From NCBI GenBank assembly GCA_944472135.2, contig OX235263.1:8601517-8665516 (forward strand): 64,000 bases of DNA, written 5' to 3'. Below the pieces are notes generated by a model. It ran no database searches and was not told the DNA's origin. It saw only the letters and a list, made by a program, of their open reading frames with translations. A program made the position numbers and the translations under genes. Positions within the stretch are counted from its first letter, which is position 1. The number at the start of each line of letters is the position of its first letter. This DNA is from Trichobilharzia regenti (Eukaryota; Platyhelminthes; Trematoda; Strigeidida; Schistosomatidae). This document shows, in pieces, positions 9,628-20,214 of the stretch.

Positions 9628-10290
9628 TCTGAAGAAATGAAAATCAGAAGAAATGAACACCAAAGAGCCACCTCTATTCGACCTTCGAGAAATCCAGTTG
9701 AACTGGAAAAGCTTGAAAAATCATTGGTCTTCGGTTTACACGCTACACTAAAGAATTAGGCCGCAAAATTGATTTTGACAATATCGAAATCATCATCCAT
9801 AAAAGTTTCAGAAATCACAAAGAGCCTGTAATATCTTTAGAAGCTCTTCATATCAAGTGGAATCCGAATAATGTAGTAAAACAGAATTTGACCTGGTTGC
9901 AACATTCGCCTTTCGCCCCATGAAATGACAGAATCTACACGAATGCGATAAGCAATTTCATTATGCAAACACACACTGCTTTTATATAATTTTATACACT
10001 TATGAAATTCAATAATCTACGCGTGGTTTTGTTATCTTTACGAATTGGCCAATTTGACAAGACGAAAATGCCCCCATGCTGATGAACATTGATCAAGTTG
10101 CCATATATAAGCTGAGTGGATTTTGTAAACTCTGGTTTAATAATACTTTGATTAAGCTATTAGCAGCATTAAATAGCGAAACGTCAGTAAAAACAACGAC
10201 AATATCGTTTTGTTTTTCATTCATTCATTGGGAAATGCAAAAAACCTTTATTGTAATATTAATCACACAAATTCGGAACCTTCATTTTTT
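9628..10290 (+). mobile_element. PLE-C 3' part: GIY-YIG end and tail, broken
   Basis: The plus-strand peptide KIRRNEHQRATSIRPSRNPV, then ELEKLEKSL, matches the minus-strand copy at 18854-19096 (which also has IYIGQT). Stops follow, so it is a pseudogene. The tail to 10290 contains a hammerhead-like fold and the block CATTGGGAAATGCAAAAAAC shared with 17.6 and 26.3 kb. Confidence 0.6.
10142..10190 (+). ncRNA. Hammerhead-like motif in PLE-C tail
   Basis: Helix I TACT/AGTA, core-like TTGATTA plus an extra A, stem II GCTATT/AATAGC (6 bp), then GAAACGTC with helix III ACGU. The architecture is that of a hammerhead, but the core differs from CUGANGA at the C and at the second G. The 18.4-kb copy shows a related but further decayed fold. 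Confidence 0.4.
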
Positions 10291-10616
10291 ATAGTTTCGT
10301 TTATTCTTTCCTATATGTCGTCAAACGGGTGGTAGAATTTTCCAGATGTCCGAATTATTCCTATTCTATGTATTCCCAGCTGATTCGACAAATAAAGCTT
10401 CCGTTGTCATCAATATCTCCCTACACTGTGTCACGCTAGGTTTTAGAAGGATCATTTTATCCCATCCATCCTATTGTATGGTTGTGTGTAATTGCATGTA
10501 GTGAGTGCTGTAGCTGAACTATCCTATTCTCCAGATTTCTTATCCAGTTCAAGTCAATTAATCTAGATTTTTCTGGTTTTGGTGTTGCTCCGCTAGTCCC
10601 TCTGACCCCGTTCTAC

Positions 10617-10941
10617 TGTAACAACAGAAGACAAGGGCTGGCAACAGATCGTTTTATTATGAAAATCAACACGTATTTATACATCTTTCAACTACATTAT
10701 TATAGACAAGCGCAGTCATCTGATTGGTTGTTTAGGTAGACAAACGCAGGCTTCTGATTGGTTGTTTCGGGATTCCTTGACAAATAGAGTTCTCTCTGCG
10801 AATCATATTCTGCCACGTTAACTTTGCTGTGATTGGTTGTTGACTCAGGCTTGTTCATATTTTCTCACGGCCCATATTAGTGACCTAGACCTTAACGTAG
10901 ATTAGTGCCAACCAATCGGCTAGCAGCCTGCTCTCACCACA
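10617..10941 (-). mobile_element. LTR-1 copy (solo-LTR-like)
   Basis: On the minus strand it begins TGTGGTGAGAGC and ends GTTGTTACA (TG...CA). It is flanked by CTAC on both sides (10613-10616 and 10942-10945), a 4-bp duplication. It shares TCTGATTGGTTGTTT motifs with copies at 22.0, 30.3 and 46.2 kb. No internal region is attached. Which retrotransposon it belongs to is not known. Confidence 0.5.
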
Positions 10942-11479
10942 CTACTGCTTCGGCCTGTGTACTTGACCTGACAACCGTTGCAGATAGGATACTGGATAAA
11001 CTAAATTGTTTTGTTTAATTGGCTTCTTAGGATTGATCCTTCAATCGACAAAGCATGTTTCCGATTGAGTTTGTGGGTGATGTGAATTCCAGTCACTTTT
11101 ATTTCTGCCTTCCCTGATAACAATTCTACGTAAGGGGATCTTCGAGGTTCCTTCTTGGTACAGGAGTACTGCTTATGATTTAAAGTCTTTATTGTTGATG
11201 TTGTCATTATTTTGTTCATGTTTGACAACAGTAAGTATCAGTCTGTATCATCTAAAGGAGTCTAAGAGGAAGTCACTTTTTCCACTTACCCCATCTAGAC
11301 AGCATCAATCACCTCAGCTACAAGATGTATGGTTAAGTACGTCAAAGTTAGTCAACATCGGAAAGCAAGACACAGTTTCATTAATCTGAAGTCACATCTT
11401 TTAAACGGTTGCAGGATTTGACGAGCCCTGAGAAGCATTTCCAATGGACAGTGCAGAATTTCACCGACGACTGCCATCA

Positions 11480-11855
11480 ACTCATGGCTGATCGATCAGA
11501 AAGGATAACCAACAAGGAACTCTGCTAGACAGATAACCAACCAAGTATCTATCGCTTAAAAAAAGATATTCGGAAGCAACAAAAGAAGAATTGAACCTAT
11601 GCTGAAGAGACCTCTGAGTAACAACATTATGCATCAGGCAAGACCTCGACAGGAATCTGAATGAGAGGGAATGATTTAGGTGGAAGTCGGAAGGTGGCAT
11701 AGAAGAAGAGAACATATCAGAAGGAAATAGAAGACTATGGGGCATCTTTGAGCCAGCTGAAAATGACTATAAGGAACAGGGTGAAATGAAGATGTGCTAG
11801 TAAATCCGAGTGTTCTGCTCGAAACCCAAGGGAATAATAATAAGCATTTCTAAAG
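11480..11855 (+). mobile_element. RTE-A2 3' fragment, decayed
   Basis: AGAAAGGATAACCAACAAGG corresponds to the PERITNKEL-type segment of RTE-A2, and the end CGAAACCCAAGGGAATAATA matches the RTE-A2 3' terminus at 57.8 kb. Heavily mutated. Confidence 0.45.
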
Positions 11856-12015
11856 ATATATGGAACTCAAAGATAAATGAAACAGAACCCCTATGTATAC
11901 CTCGTCCTTATTTGATGTACTGTCTACCTTGTTAACGAAAACAGGATAAACCCGGACAGACTAAAATGCACTGTATTAAACATGATGGAGAAGATTTTGT
12001 AGCTCAGATGGATGA

Positions 12016-12538
12016 TTTTGATGTGGTTAAGTTCTCTGAGCTGGATAGTTTTAATTTGCGAAGATTTCATTGCTCTATTAGTCAACATCTTCAGTGCATA
12101 CTTCATTTTAGTGAAATGAGCTTTAAGATTTCTCCACGAGTTTCTTAGTCATCTCTCCTGATGGAAACGTTGAACTTGATTGGTTGTTTCTGTGTGTTTT
12201 CACACCTTCTAGGTCGCGTGTATTGGAAGTGATTGATTCCTTGACTTGAACTTTGACCTTTGTTTCTGAAGGAAAGAAGGAAATCTTACACACAAAGTGT
12301 CAAAGTTCAAGTCAAGGAATTAATCACTTCCAATACACGCGACCTAGAAGGTGTGAAAACACACAAAAACAACCAATCACGTTCAAAGTTTCCATCAGGA
12401 GAGATGACTAAGAAACTCGTGGAGAAATCTTAAAGCTCATTTCACTAAATTGAAGTATGTACTGAAGATGTTGCCTAATAGAGCAATGAAATCTTCGCAA
12501 ATTAACTGTCCAGCTCAGAGAACTTAACCACATCAAAA
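12016..12538. repeat. PLE-B palindrome (inverted pair of 3' ends)
   Basis: Arms 12016-12262 and 12293-12538 are reverse complements with few mismatches and about one single-base gap; spacer 30 bp. Each arm is the 3' part of PLE-B reading outward, as judged from the minus-strand PLE-B copy at 60.9-61.8 kb (shared AGAGATGACTAAGAAACT type block). No RT coding remains. Confidence 0.7.
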
Positions 12539-13235
12539 ACTGTATTAGACATTAAAACTTGTAGTCATTTAGTGGTTATCCTTGAAGCCAGGCCTAGTTA
12601 AGTGTCCAAACAGACCAAGCAACGACTCTAATTTGTACATCAGAAAACCTAAAAATAGTGAAATGAACTAGATAGAAGAAGAAGCGTCGACACTGAATGC
12701 CTTTTCCATAAAATTCATAGAGAATATCACAAAACTACACAAGAAATGGAATAATAGTAGTGGAACACTATTGATGATAACATAAATAAGAAAGAATTTA
12801 AGGCGTCTACACTTTAAACATTTTAGAGAAGGATCAACCGATACTTTATGCAGGATTCTTAATTAAGCAAGAATTAGGCTGACGTTTCAATCTACAAACG
12901 CATTCAGAGTAGACAAGTTGTGTTGGCTAAGTCACTTTGTTGATTTAGTTAGACAGAATAATTTAATCAATAAAATAGATTACAGTGGATATGCATGTGA
13001 TCACCCACATAGATCACACCAGTAATTCAGGGTTATTTGGGTTAATTAAACGTAGGAATTTAGCTAAATGTAGAATGACTGCGATGCATACACGAGCACA
13101 CAATTAAACAATAGGTTGAGACAGAGGTATAATTCTAAAACTGAATCCTTATTCAGTGAATTTACCCCTAACATATTTACAATAGGGTAAACGTGCTACT
13201 GATGTCGGAGATATAGAAAATATTATTATTACTGA
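12539..13235. other. Unassigned AT-rich DNA
   Basis: No coding frame, tRNA-like box or match to other repeats in the window was recognised here. Confidence 0.3.
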
Positions 13236-13239
13236 AGTA

Positions 13240-13360
13240 AAAAAGATGAACAGCAACAGAACGATACATCAAAGTTTGAAAGTTATGCGAGTGAGTACAC
13301 TCTGATATGATTGTGAAACGTCATCGGTAAATAATACTGTAATTTCGTGCATTTTTCCTC
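13240..13360 (+). mobile_element. PLE-A tail fragment
   Basis: CTGATATGATTGTGAAACGT then CATCGG and AATAATACTG resemble the PLE-A tail, with the stem II hairpin lost. Confidence 0.4.
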
Positions 13361-13499
13361 AAAATAAAATTATTCTATGAGGAATCGTAGACTATTTGGA
13401 ACTCATTAGCTAGATATACCTTCTTCTGAGTAAGTGCTCGTGTTTCTAAGGAGATCCGAATCTGAACATTCATTGCTACAAACTTTAAAGTGTTATCCA

Positions 13500-15260
13500 T
13501 GAGAGCTATTCAACATTATTTGAGACAACACTGCTTCGTCTGCTTGTTGGGTTCGCGGCTTCTGCTCTGCAAATGATTGTAGTGACGGGTCCATAAATCA
13601 TTACCAACTTTGACGTCGTATATAACTCGACCACATGGTGCTGCGATTGAACCTTTATTCCAAGGTTTATGTCTTGCTCAAAAGTCGCGGACATAGACAG
13701 CGTCACCCACATCACAGTTTTTCTCGTTTCGAATTGATGCGTCGGCACGTTTGGGCGCCGGTGGTAACATTGATTTGTGAATCGTTCTAAGTCTGCGTCT
13801 TTAAAGAATTTCTGCCGGCGATTTCTTATTCTGTGTTGACTCATTCGCCATTGTACGGTACACCATCAATAATTTTTGGATGATGTCAAATGGTGTTCCC
13901 CCTCCCTCTGCTTTGAGTAAGGCTCTCTTCAAAGTGTCGACAAAACGTTCCGCTTGACCGTCTGACTGAGAATGATATGGCGGTGTGAACATATGCTTGG
14001 TAGCATTTTGACAGCAGAACTGCTGAAACTGATGAGAAGTAAACTACGAACCACTGTCTGCGACTATGGTTTCTGGGAGACCATGATGGAAGAATATATC
14101 AGTGAGAGCTTTGAGAGTCAGGGACATTGTCGGCGAAACCATTGGTATAACTTCTGGCCATTTCAAAGAATCATCTACCACCAATAAATAATATGCGTCA
14201 TTTATAGGACCAGCATAATCAACATGAATTTGGGACCAAAGATGGTCTGCTGGTGGACACGGTGCAGAGGGTAGTTGCACAGAATTAAGTGGGACATCAG
14301 CCAGATGTAGACTGTTGAATCAATCGAGTCCCAAAAGATTTAAATCACTTTGGGTGACGTAACAAATCCCCGTGAATCGATATTACGGAAAGACACAGAG
14401 GATTGGAGTTCACCAGTTAGTTCGAGGCGCCCACCACAGGCAGTGAAAGCAATCTGCGAAGTGTTTGTGATAGGTGGTCTGCCAATATCATTTCAAAGTT
14501 TCTTTGATATAACAGTAATGCCTGAGGTGGTATCTAGCTGTAGACGTGCATCATGACCATTCATCTGAAGATCGAGATATTTCCGCATACCTTGTGTTGT
14601 GACTTGACAGGTTGCTAGTAAACTCATTGATCTTCTAGGAGATTTAGGGCTGGCAGCAGACCGATATTTCGTTTGGTTATGGTATCTGTTTATGCGTGAC
14701 TGACAAAATTCGGCTTTATAACCGACTGTGTTACACTTGTGGCAACGATGGTGTTTGTACGGACGTGACTTTACAAAATGCCACTCACCACAGTGTCAGT
14801 GGTGGGGTCTTCTTTGCAATATTTTGTTGGGTTGGACGAGTATGTGTAGTCCTGCGCGAAACATTAGGAGCAGGTGGGTCAGGACTGTATGATGAGGGGA
14901 GAGATTTTCGCCCTTGCATAATGTACGAATGTCGGAGCTTTTCGAAGTTGTTGATTTGACCAGGTGTGTGTCTTTCTGCAAATTAATCGGCTGTTGATAT
15001 TCATCAGCTATACCATGAAGTGCTAACTTGGGATTTTGTTCTAGCTGACTGAATAGTCGAGTTCGGATATCTGTGAAACGAGGAGATTGAAGACTACATA
15101 TGAGAATCAAGGCTTTGAACTGATCATCTATTAATGACCTGACTCGAAATCTTTCGCATTCTGTGTAGACTGTGCCAACATGCGTGAGAAAATCATCGTT
15201 TTCATTCATGTTGAATCATTTTCATACGTATAGAGTACGAAGTAACCTTCCCTCCTGTAT
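13500..15260 (-). mobile_element. Ty3/gypsy element, internal deletion, CsRn1/Boudicca-like
   Basis: Read on the minus strand in order: gag (FRVRSLIDDQFKALILICSL, and GIADEYQQPINLQKD, 14796-15209); a zinc knuckle CHKCNTVGYKAEFC (14700-14760) with Tyr where His is usual; protease LQLDTTSGITVIS (Asp at 14532-14534) and LLGLD followed by TGA in place of Trp (14320-14322); then at once integrase LWSQIHVDYAGP (first Asp at 14218-14220), IVADSGS, YHSQSDGQAERFVDTLKRAL and a C-terminal GDAVYVRDF...LWTRHYNHLQSRSREPNK. Reverse transcriptase, RNase H and the integrase zinc finger are absent between about 14290 and 14270. Frame breaks are common. The clade call is from gag and integrase style and is moderate. 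Confidence 0.75.
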
Positions 15261-15289
15261 AAATCGAAATTGCGCAGCTCAGACAACTC

Positions 15290-15650
15290 CGGACAATGCA
15301 GAAGCCGCGAACCCAACAAGCAGATGAAGCAACAGACTGTCAAAACAGACATCATGTGACTACATATCAAACACCTAGGAAATCACGAGTACAAATAAAC
15401 AGTTTCAAAGTTGAATTAAGTTCAGGAAAGTAGAGGGTGAAAAGAACGAGACGTGGCATGAATTGGTTGAGACCATTAATTATTACTCTTAGCTCTGTTG
15501 AGCCGTGAGTATATTCCCCCCATTTGGTATCTATCTAACCGCTAGAACCGCCAGTTACAAACTGTTGGCGATACGTTCAAAAGTTAGGTCTTATCTCCTC
15601 AGATCTGTTTATGCTCCATCTTTGAATAAATGTACGAACATCACATACTA
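15290..15650 (+). mobile_element. Gypsy pol end in the opposite orientation
   Basis: GCAGAAGCCGCGAACCCAAC and the next 14 bases repeat, on the plus strand, the last codons of the minus-strand pol at 13530-13565 (one mismatch in about 33). The following sequence has no frame and is read as 3' region of a second copy, inverted relative to the first. Confidence 0.4.
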
Positions 15651-15729
15651 CTTCTAAATTTCTTTGTCTGATTAATCAATATGTTTCCATTGGTGATTTA
15701 GAGGAATTTGGAGGAAAAATATATCCGAA

Positions 15730-16005
15730 GACAATGGCTAGGGGTCGCGTAACGTCATAAATTGGCAGAAGTTAGAATTCAAGCGCACTGGATCGCGTCC
15801 CAGGGCTTAATGGTATGCGAGCTCGCTTTGTAACCAGAAGGTCCTGGATTAGAATCCCGTTCGGTACGTTCTGCTAAAAAGTCCCGAACTAGGGCAAAAC
15901 AGCTGCCCGATACTCCCAGGTTTTCCAATGGTTCTCTAACTAATGTCAGCTCATGATGAAATCCTGTTAACCAATCAAGTCCCTACAAACCAACACTTGA
16001 ATAAA
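15730..16005 (+). repeat. SINE-H copy, decayed
   Basis: It keeps AATTGGCAGAAGTTAGAATT, a weak tRNA-like part, hammerhead remnant (GGGCAAAACAGCTGCCC, core lost) and the common tail to CAACACTTGAAT. Confidence 0.55.
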
Positions 16006-16464
16006 AATATATCAGTTGGCCTGTTGTTGTGGAGCCATGAACATTGGTCGTTTACGGTGTATTTTGTCTAAAAGGGTTCAAGAATGCTAAACTGCATGGC
16101 TGCAGAAGGATAGTAGTGTCTCGATAAGGAGTGAGATGATCAAGTATCTTGTCAACACTAGTCATTCCATCTCTACAATAAGTAAAATTGTAATTCTAAG
16201 TTGGAAACACCGATATTACAAAACAAATGATTATGAATGACAAGGAATATTTTCAGTAATAAATTCTCATGAGTCATATTCATATTTAGTTCCATTCACA
16301 CTGATTGTAAAATTCAGATGGATGAGTGATCATGTCAAGGACGTGTGCAGAGAAAAAGGACTTTTGGGGTTGACATTTACGTGAGTCGTATGTGTGTCAT
16401 TGTGTGTGTAAGTTAACAACTACGTTTAAATAAGAAAATGAAGGATTAGCTAATGCAAGTGTAA
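16006..16464. other. Unassigned; possibly tail of the next PLE
   Basis: No frame or repeat match was recognised. It borders the C-terminal end of a minus-strand PLE, so part may be its 3' tail. Confidence 0.25.
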
Positions 16465-17260
16465 TCACATGGAGTCGGGGAATTTATATGTACATGATGG
16501 AGGGCTCTGTAGCAGGCTAAGGCAGTAACAGTGGTTGGATCTGTTTCTCCTGCACACACACAGCACCGGTTTTCTCAGGTGAATCGCGATAGCCTCTGCT
16601 GTTTGGAGTATTCGGTCGGTACCTGGATGATTTTGGCAATTTGTTTGGTACCCTATAGATGATAGAGAAGGAATCGTCAATATTCTCTGGCCTTGTGGCC
16701 GATTTGGACCAAGTTGTCTAATATCAAACTGTTGATGGTTTTTTACTCTACCTTTACTTAGCCATACTGAGAGATGTTCTCGAGCACGAGAAATCAAGTT
16801 CCTAGCGCAACAGCCAGTATAACTCGATCCACTACAAGTGCAGTTGAATTGGTAGATACAATTAGAAGTGGCTAGCTAGTCTAGGTGCCTCATCTTTCAA
16901 TTGAGTCGTGTTGGAAATAAAACTTGTAGTTTGCCAGCATTAGAAGTTTTTTGAACTAATTTTCTCAACTTCTTCTTAATTATTTCGATAGGTAAATCGC
17001 CTTCGAATTGCAGTCGTATATAGACAAGCTTCTTGTTTACAGATTGTGAGTAGTTCTTTTTCCTCTTTCTTTGTCATGTGTTTCTTGACAAATTTGTCGG
17101 GATAGCTATTTTCAATAAAAATATCATATAAAATGGTTAATTCATCTTCAATTAATTCTTCTGAGAATATAGTTCTAATCCCGTGTAACTGAGGGGTCTT
17201 AATAAATTTTTTTGTACTGGAGGGGAACGAAGCTATGAAAATGTGCATATTGTCCTGACC
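16465..17260 (-). mobile_element. PLE-D-like fragment: linker and GIY-YIG end
   Basis: Minus-strand peptides: a linker (HIFIASFPSSTKKFIKTPQL, SYPDKFVKKH), a nuclease region REHLSVWLSKGR and the terminal AEAIAIHLRKPVLCV. The order matches PLE-D at the right edge of the window. The frames are discontinuous and the GIY-YIG core is damaged. Confidence 0.65.
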
Positions 17261-17589
17261 ATGTACTTTTTCTATGCAAATTTGTTTTTATGCTACCATG
17301 TGGTTTTCTTGTAGCGAGAACAACTAGGGAAGACGATTGTTCTTACTCTGAGATTCCTCTTCGCACGTGATTTCAGTTATTATTGTGTTCCCATCTGAAT
17401 CATTATCACAAAGAATTAAGGTGGCATCCAAGTACTGTCAAAAAAATGAGAGTTTTCTTATACGTTATTTCAAAGATACATTCTCTTTCTCTCTGCATAA
17501 TTCCATATTATCCTTCGGTTATATATGTCCCAACCAAGTTCACTGTTAAGAGTTTGAAAACATTTGGGCATTTGGGAAATCATACTGAT

Positions 17590-18357
17590 TATAATAAGGG
17601 TTTTTGTAATTCCCAATGAATGAAAAACAAAACAATATTGGTTAAAGGACTTCATCATGAGCTGACATTGGTTAAAGAGCCACTGGGAAAATAACTGGGA
17701 GTACTAGACAGCTGTTTTGGCAGCCAAGTTCCGAGCTCTTCATGAGTACGCACCCACCGTGGTTCGAATCCAGGACCTTCCCGTTACAAGGCGAGCTCGT
17801 AGAAAATTAGGTCACTGGGACACGATCCAATAATCAGGCGATGAATTCTAACTTCTGCCAACCTATAGCCAATGTCTTCGGCTAGTGGTTCTCAAACAAA
17901 TGTCAGCTCATGATGAAATGCTGTGACAAATCAAATCCCTACTTGAATATCAATGAGATGCTCACTAGCGACTTGCCCTATTCAGATAAGTAGGTATCTG
18001 GGGTTCTAGTGGGAAGTTGTGACCAGTAGGGTGCAGTAGGTCGGGTATGAGGACAAATACTCACCAAAGACATTGACTAGTGGTCGCGCTATGTCGTGAA
18101 TTGGCAGAAGTTAGAATTCATGGGCCACTTGATCGGATCCCAGTGGCTTGATGGTCTATGAGCTCACTGGCCTTGTAAACAGAAGGTCCTGGGTTCGAAC
18201 CCTGTCGGTGGGCGCCTACTGACGAAGAGTCCCAAACTAGGCTGAAGAAACAGCTATCCGGTACTCCCAGCTGGTTTCCAATGGTTCTCTAACCAATGTC
18301 AGCTAATGATGAAATCCTGCAACCAATCAAATCCGTACAAACCAACACTTAAAACAA
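17590..18357. repeat. SINE-H inverted and tandem cluster
   Basis: A minus-strand SINE-H (about 17640-17880, B box GGTTCGAATCC on plus) abuts a plus-strand tail (17881-17955), which runs directly into a full plus-strand SINE-H (17955-18357, head ATGAGATGCTCACTAGCGAC, B box GGGTTCGAACCC near 18195). The tail-to-head join is a tandem junction. A short PLE-C tail match (GGAATTACAAAAACCC on minus) precedes it at 17590-17630. The full unit's hammerhead reads ACGAAGA instead of CUGANGA and is broken. Confidence 0.6.
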
Positions 18358-19100
18358 TGTTGTTTTTATTGACTTTTCGCTGTTTAATGCTGCTGCTAAT
18401 ATCTTTATCAAAGTATTATTAAACTGGAATTTACAAAATCTCAAAATATATAACACAGAGTTAGGGGTGAGAAAATAGACTACTTAGGTCAAGTTAAACG
18501 GACATATCGTAAGTCTAAATAATCAAATATCAAAGGTAATAGTACATCTGTTATGATTTCAAAACAAAGTTTACTAACTTGATCATCGTTCATCAGTCTG
18601 GGGTCATTTTTTTGATGTGAAGTGTTGGCCAATTGGTAAAGATAACAAAACTAAGTGTAGATTGTTGGATTTGATCAGTGTGTAAAATTATAGAAGCAGC
18701 GTGTGTTTACACAAAGATATTGCTTATCACAATCGTGTCGATTCTGTCATTTCGTGGGGCTGGAGAGGGGTGTTATAACCAGGTCAAATTCTGTTTCAGT
18801 CCGCCATTCCTATTCAGACAGTTTAGATTCCACTTGATATGAAATGCTTCTGATTATATGAGAAATTCTTTGTGGTTTCTGAAATGCTTTCTCTGGATGA
18901 TGATTTCAATATTGTCAAAATCAATTGTGTGGCCTGATTCTATAGCGTTTAGACAAGCTATGGCTAATGATTTTTCAAGTTTTTCTAGTTCAGCCGGATT
19001 TCTCGGTGGTTGGGGAACAGATGCTCTACGGTGTTCATTTCTTCTGATTTTAATTTCTCGAGATGTTTGCCCAATGTAAATCGCATCAAATTTCAAGCCT
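18358..19100 (-). mobile_element. PLE-C: GIY-YIG end and tail
   Basis: The minus frame 18854-19096 gives IYIGQTSREIKIRRNEHRRA, then ELEKLEKSLAIACLNAIESG and HTIDFDNIEIIIQ, a recognisable GIY-YIG nuclease with the IYIGQT motif. After the stop, the tail (18358-18853) matches the plus-strand PLE-C at 9.7-10.3 kb, including the hammerhead-like region near 18365-18425 (GAAAAGTC instead of GAAACGTC). RT is missing. Confidence 0.7.
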
Positions 19101-19644
19101 TTTATATTATAAACACTCCGTAATGTCTCTGTGCATCCTGACTACAAATCATTTGCCATTAAATTATTCATCTTATTACGTAAGTCCAATATTCTTAGTT
19201 ATTCAGCTTCTTTTACCCGATGACAATTCATCACTTTCGCTAATACCCTCTTTCATGAAAATTAAATTGCAGACAAATGCAACTGACAGCACAGCTGGAG
19301 AGGAAGATGACTTGGCCTGCGACAAAAGAAAGCCTCTTAGCTAAACTAAGTGTTTTGTTTTCATAAATTAAAACACTTCGGATTAGTTTCATATTTCTTG
19401 TTACAATCGATCTGATTTTGATGTATATATTTTCATGTATGTATACTTTTAATTTTAATATCTCTACTTATCCTGATAAAATCAAATTTACATAGTGAAT
19501 GGCATTGAATTGATGAAAATAAATCTTCAGTGGGAGAGTGAGAGAGAGATAAACATGGATCCTTGGATGAATTTTTTCTCTTATGGTATGTAGGACTCAA
19601 ACAAAAGATTTTGTAAGAGAAACTTTTAGTTTTGTTTGCCATTC

Positions 19645-19742
19645 CTTAGCGTTCCGAGTGTAACATAGAAGGTATTTTAAGCTTTTAAGTTTCAATAGTA
19701 GTGATGTAGAGTTGCTAGCCCCACAGCTAATATTTGCAGTAA
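19645..19742 (-). repeat. SINE-R 3' fragment
   Basis: The minus-strand end TTCTATGTTACACTCGGAAC, the upstream CTACTATTGAAACTTAAAAG and GCTAGC blocks match the 3' halves of SINE-R copies at 36.9 and 48.5 kb. The tRNA-like head is missing. Confidence 0.4.
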
Positions 19743-19745
19743 ATG

Positions 19746-20197
19746 TTTAATTTTACGAGTTGAACCATTGAAAAAACAAGAAGTACTGGACAGCTGTTTC
19801 ATTCTTGCTTTTTGGAATCATTGGCAGTACGCAGCCACTACCAGGGTTGAAAACTAGAACCTTCCGGTTACAAAGCATGCCTGTATACCATTCAGCCACT
19901 GGGACTCGATTCAATGGCTCATAAATTCTGACTTCTACCAATTCTTGATGAATTTAGCACGACTCCAACCATTGTCGTAGGTGGGACATTCATCCTCACA
20001 CGTGACATTTGGATGGACCTCACTGCCACTGAGTGTGAACCCCAGTGGGTGGGTACTGCCGATGATTCCCAAACTAGGCTGAAACAGCTGTCCAGTACTC
20101 CCAGGTTTTCAATGGTTCTCTAACTGATATCAACCGGTGGTCAAACTCGTAAAAACAAAACTAACCCTTACAAACCAAACTATAGAATATTAAATGT
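19746..20197. repeat. SINE-H2 inverted pair
   Basis: A minus-strand unit (19746-20035) with damaged B box is followed by a plus-strand unit starting at GTGGGTACTG (20036-20197) with hammerhead remnant CCGATGA and the H2 tail ACAAACCAAACTATAGAA. Same arrangement as 7.6, 56.0 and 62.0 kb. Confidence 0.55.
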
Positions 20198-20214
20198 TAT
20201 AACTATTCCGTTGG

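Noticed and set aside
13972..14187. Plus-strand frame over the gypsy element
   Set aside because: Antisense shadow of integrase.
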